A DNA stretch of 64,000 bases, from the NCBI RefSeq assembly GCF_006337165.1, contig NZ_CP040896.1, positions 4,898,001 to 4,962,000 on the forward strand, in the 5' to 3' direction. A program made the translations under genes and the position numbers. Shown one piece after another: positions 60,920 to 64,000 of the stretch (its first letter is position 1; every line of letters starts with the position of its first letter). The notes under the pieces were generated by a model. That model had not been told where the DNA came from and did not search any database. It worked only from the letters and a program-made list of their open reading frames with translations. The stretch comes from Hymenobacter jejuensis (GTDB lineage Bacteria > Bacteroidota > Bacteroidia > Cytophagales > Hymenobacteraceae).

Positions 60920-61627
60920 ATGTCGTTTGCTTCTTCCAAACCGAAAATTGTTGTTCTCACCGGCGCGGGCATCAGCGCCGAAAGCGGGCTGGCCACCTTT
61001 CGCGGCTCCGATGGCCTGTGGGAAGGGCACCGGGTAGAAGATGTGGCCTCGCCCGAAGGCTGGGCACGCAACCCCGAATTGGTGCTCGAATTTTACAACC
61101 AACGGCGTAAGGCCGCCCGGGCCGCCCAACCCAACGAAGGACACCGGGCGTTGGTGGCGCTGGAGCAGTCTTTTGAAGTGGTTATTGTAACGCAAAATGT
61201 GGATGATTTGCACGAGCGCGCGGGCAGCAGTCATGTCATTCACCTGCACGGCAAGCTGTTCGAATCACGCAGTACGCGCTACGAAGAGCTGGTGTACCCG
61301 ATGACCACCGACCGCATTGAGTTGGGCGACTGTTGCGAAAAAGGCCACCAGCTACGGCCCAACATCGTTTGGTTTGGCGAAGCGGTACTGCTGATGGAGC
61401 GTGCTATTGAGGAGGCTGCTACCGCTGCTATTTTCATGGTGGTGGGCACCTCGCTGCAAGTGTATCCGGCCGCTGGCTTGGTAAATTATGCCCCTTCTGG
61501 TTGCCCGATTTACGTAATCGACCCTACCCAGCCCCCGCTCACCACCCGGCGCAATGTGCACTTCATCGCCGAGCCCGCCAGCCTGGGAGTGCCGCGGGTA
61601 GTGACGCAGCTGTTGGCTGAAGCCTGA
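60920..61627 (+). CDS. cobB: Sir2-family NAD-dependent protein deacylase
   Basis: Sirtuin of 235 residues. NAD-binding GAGISAESGLATFRGSDGLW, catalytic His in VIHLHGKLF, QNVDDLHERAG, and VVGTSLQVYPAAGLV. The pair Tyr and Arg in EFYNQRRKA matches the class III (SIRT5/CobB) signature for acidic acyl groups, so desuccinylation as well as deacetylation is predicted. The zinc ribbon is reduced: only the CC in GDCCEKGHQLRPNIVWFGE is left in place of two CxxC pairs. Preceded by the topA terminator, so it has its own promoter. Confidence 0.92.
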   Translation: MSFASSKPKIVVLTGAGISAESGLATFRGSDGLWEGHRVEDVASPEGWARNPELVLEFYNQRRKAARAAQPNEGHRALVALEQSFEVVIVTQNVDDLHERAGSSHVIHLHGKLFESRSTRYEELVYPMTTDRIELGDCCEKGHQLRPNIVWFGEAVLLMERAIEEAATAAIFMVVGTSLQVYPAAGLVNYAPSGCPIYVIDPTQPPLTTRRNVHFIAEPASLGVPRVVTQLLAEA

Positions 61628-61681
61628 TCTTGCTCCTTATAAATACCAAAAGATATATATTCAATACTTTCTTGTAGTATA

Positions 61682-61692
61682 TTGATTATCAA
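61682..61692. repeat. recurring palindrome, exact core
   Basis: TTGATTATCAA, 55 bases after the cobB stop codon and 156 before the next gene; the only exact copy not touching a stop codon. Confidence 0.5.
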
Positions 61693-61847
61693 TTCATTGT
61701 AGAAAGCAGCCAAATACTCCTTCCGTTCAGCTGCCCCCTTTCCGCACCGCACAGCTTTTATCAGCGTAGCCCTCGGAATTAAATAACTAAATCTCCAAGG
61801 GATTTTTGCCCGTAAGCAAGCTTTCGATTCCTGACTATTCTAGCTCT

Positions 61848-64000
61848 ATGCGCATTTTTCCACGCTATTTGCTGCTGGCTGGTTTGTTGTTGGCAGCTGC
61901 CCTTCCGGGCCAATCACAATCTACTCAGCCGGCCCACACAGTTTATCTCCTTGGCAATACGGCCACCACTACCCCACCGCCGGCCCATCTGCAAAGCCTT
62001 CGACGTGCCTTAGAGCAGGAAACGGGATCCTTTACCGTCGTCCATCTGGGCGATATTGTGAGCAATGAAGGCCTGGGCAGCAAGAAAGACTCGAGCAACT
62101 CCGACGAAACTGCGCGCATCGATGCGCTTATTGGGTTGGTGAAGGGCCTGCCGAATGGCCGCCTGTATTTCGTGCCCGGCGATAAAGACTGGGCCAATTC
62201 CGGCCCCGAGGGCTTGAAGCGCGTCAAACGGCTCGAAAAATACATTGAGAAGCAACTCCCCGACCAGAATGCTTTTATGCCCACTGGCGGCTGCCCTGGC
62301 CCCGAAATCGCGGATGTGGCTCCTACTGTGCGACTTGTGGCCATCAACACTCCATGGTGGACGCACCCCTACGACCGCCCCGAAGCGCCGGATACGGATT
62401 GCAAGACCCTGACCAAAGAAGAGTTTCGGGAGCAGCTCCAGGACGTGCTCGACGACACGAAAGGCAAAAACGTGCTGCTCGTAGGCCATCAGCCAGTGGT
62501 TAGCAACGGCATCTACGGCGGGCGTATGCCGTTGAGCCGGCATCTGTTTCCGTTCGGGGACGGTGTGCCGCTGCCCGTTTTCGGTACGCTGTACGCAGCT
62601 TATCGCCAAAACGTAGGCACGCCGCGCGACATGGCCAATCCGGCGTATCAGGCCTTCAGCAAGGAAATGCTGAATACGCTTCAAGAGAATCCTGGAGTGG
62701 TATACGCCGCTGCCCACGACTACAGCTTGCAGCTCACCCAGCTCAAAAACAACTACCATCTGGTAGCGGGCAGCTTCGCCGAAAGCGAGCATGTAGGGGC
62801 CAACGCCCAATCACAATTCAACGAATCGGCTGAGGGATATTCGAAGCTGGAATACTTCGCTGACGGCACCGTTAAGGCCTATTTCTATACGTTCGACAAA
62901 CAAGCGGGCGTCCCCAGGCAGGCCTACGAAGCCACGCTGTTCCAGTCGGCCTGCACCGAGCCGCGCCTGCCCAATGTGCCTGTCAATGAGTTCATTCCCG
63001 AATGCCCGAGCGCTCCGCAAGGCGTAGCGGAATCGAAACCCGACGCACCCTTCCAGCCGTCGGTTACGGTGGTTCCGGGCCCGCAATACAAAGCGGGAGC
63101 AGGCAAACGGTTTTGGCTTGGGCCGCTTTATCGGTCTTCGTGGACGCAACCCGTCACGGTTTCTACGCTGGATTTGAACGCGGAAAAAGGCGGTTTACGA
63201 CCCTTTGGCAGAGGGGGCGGGCGCCAGACAACGTCGCTTAAGCTGATCGCGGCCGACAGTTCCGAGTACGTTTTTCGCTCCGTTGACAAAGACGTGACGC
63301 GCATTCTGCCCCCGGAACTGCGCAATTCTGTGGCGGCCGATGTACTTCGCGATATCACGCCGACGGCCCACCCCTATTCGGCACTCGTCGCGGGCTCTTT
63401 GCTCGACCAGACGGATATCCTGCACGCCCGGCCTCGGCTTTTTGTTCTGCCTGATAATCAAAAGCTTGGACCTTATCGCAAGGAATACGCCGGATTACTC
63501 GGCACGCTGGAAGACCGTCCCGTCGATCCAAAACCCAACCTGCCCGGGTTTGGTAACGCCGACGAGGTACGCCGCTCCTTCAGCTTCTTCCGGCAGCTCT
63601 ACAAAGACCATGATAATCAGATAGATGCCTTTGCGCTCGGCAAAGCCCGGGCTTTTGATATGCTCGTGGCCGACTTCGGCAAGCACGAAGACAACTGGAA
63701 ATGGGCCGGGTATAAGCAAGGCAACAAAACCGTTTACCGCCCCATTCCGCGCGACCGCGACCAGAGCTTTACGCTGTGGAACGGCGTATTGACTTACCTC
63801 GCCAACCGCGAATGGGCCGTGCCGAGCATCGAGGATTTTCAGGCCAAATTCCACGATATGGAAAGCCTGAACTGGCCCGCTCGCCACCTCGACCGCTTCT
63901 TGCTGCAATCGCTTTCACGCGAGCAATGGCAGGAGATCGGGCGCTATATGCAGGAAAAAATGACGCCGGCCGCCATCGATCAGGCGACTGCAACCCTGCC
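61848..64000 (+). CDS. exported metallophosphoesterase-like protein (partial, runs off the window)
   Basis: The first 717 codons are visible and open to the window end. Signal peptide about residues 1-24 (LLLAGLLLAAALPGQSQS), then a calcineurin-like phosphoesterase domain about 30-300. Its metal motifs are altered: the first motif (D-x-H) reads LLGNTA, GD-x-x is present in HLGDIVSNEG, the GNHD motif reads PGDKDW, and the late His motifs GHQPVV and AAHDYSLQ are partly kept. The rest (to 717) is a long region typical of large Bacteroidota proteins of this type that often end in an outer-membrane barrel. Probably a surface or periplasmic protein with weak or no phosphatase activity. Confidence 0.78.
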   Translation, partial: MRIFPRYLLLAGLLLAAALPGQSQSTQPAHTVYLLGNTATTTPPPAHLQSLRRALEQETGSFTVVHLGDIVSNEGLGSKKDSSNSDETARIDALIGLVKGLPNGRLYFVPGDKDWANSGPEGLKRVKRLEKYIEKQLPDQNAFMPTGGCPGPEIADVAPTVRLVAINTPWWTHPYDRPEAPDTDCKTLTKEEFREQLQDVLDDTKGKNVLLVGHQPVVSNGIYGGRMPLSRHLFPFGDGVPLPVFGTLYAAYRQNVGTPRDMANPAYQAFSKEMLNTLQENPGVVYAAAHDYSLQLTQLKNNYHLVAGSFAESEHVGANAQSQFNESAEGYSKLEYFADGTVKAYFYTFDKQAGVPRQAYEATLFQSACTEPRLPNVPVNEFIPECPSAPQGVAESKPDAPFQPSVTVVPGPQYKAGAGKRFWLGPLYRSSWTQPVTVSTLDLNAEKGGLRPFGRGGGRQTTSLKLIAADSSEYVFRSVDKDVTRILPPELRNSVAADVLRDITPTAHPYSALVAGSLLDQTDILHARPRLFVLPDNQKLGPYRKEYAGLLGTLEDRPVDPKPNLPGFGNADEVRRSFSFFRQLYKDHDNQIDAFALGKARAFDMLVADFGKHEDNWKWAGYKQGNKTVYRPIPRDRDQSFTLWNGVLTYLANREWAVPSIEDFQAKFHDMESLNWPARHLDRFLLQSLSREQWQEIGRYMQEKMTPAAIDQATATL

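Noticed and set aside
1-64000. tRNA, rRNA or riboswitch genes
   Set aside because: I saw no cloverleaf, rRNA stretch or known riboswitch core while reading; a covariance search (tRNAscan-SE, Infernal) would be needed to exclude small RNAs.

Overview
The window looks like chromosomal DNA of a Bacteroidota bacterium of the order Cytophagales, most likely close to Hymenobacter. The reasons are the moderately high GC content, the lack of Shine-Dalgarno sequences before start codons, promoter boxes of the Bacteroidota -7 type (TAnnTTTG), and families typical of the phylum (DUF4290, DUF3109, the arsenosugar-type radical SAM protein, a stand-alone short KdpD, the rpmF-plsX-fabH-efp-accB-accC block). 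I saw no rRNA, tRNA, CRISPR array, insertion sequence or prophage. Functional names are by recognition of motifs and family resemblance; no database was searched.

Layout. 1-4.7 kb: end of a short KdpD with its histidine kinase, a hydrolase, and bcp peroxiredoxin. 4.9-8.5 kb: three membrane/lipid-linked glycosyltransferases in a row. 8.5-12.8 kb: a lipoprotein, then an arsenosugar-type cluster (CMD-peroxidase-like protein, ArsS radical SAM protein, rhodanese, TIGR04282-type transferase) but no arsM, and an H-NOX haem protein. 12.9-14.3 kb: ECF sigma factor and anti-sigma factor. 14.6-29.1 kb: metabolic and secreted enzymes (aldehyde dehydrogenase, GH42 beta-galactosidase, DUF885 and M28 hydrolases, an exported NucA-type nuclease, MFS transporter, FkbM methyltransferase) and a HIT protein fused to a NuiA-like nuclease-inhibitor domain. 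29.3-34.5 kb: greA, a 2-hydroxyacid dehydrogenase, rsmA, leucyl aminopeptidase, pdxA. 34.7-40.8 kb: an orphan HigA-like regulator, then yceD-rpmF-plsX-fabH-efp-accB-accC (ribosome, fatty-acid and phospholipid start-up). 40.8-48.9 kb: DUF3109, a glycosyltransferase, UvrD helicase, DUF4290, murA, a small membrane protein, an arginase-family enzyme. 49-57.9 kb: a complete minus-strand chemosensory operon. 58.3-64 kb: topA, a sirtuin, and the start of a large metallophosphoesterase-like exported protein.

The most unusual part is the chemosensory operon: a 1467-residue receptor with no transmembrane or ligand-binding domain, built of eight nearly identical 92-residue HAMP-type repeats (as in fungal Nik1/Os-1 kinases), followed by CheW, CheY, a CheB with a dead receiver domain, a CheA apparently lacking P2, and a CheC-type phosphatase, with no CheR in view. 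Second is the HIT-NuiA fusion, found 4 kb from a gene for an exported nuclease of the family that NuiA inhibits. A recurring palindrome around TTGATAATCAA sits at the 3' end of about nine genes, in the same orientation relative to transcription, and is not explained by any annotated feature.
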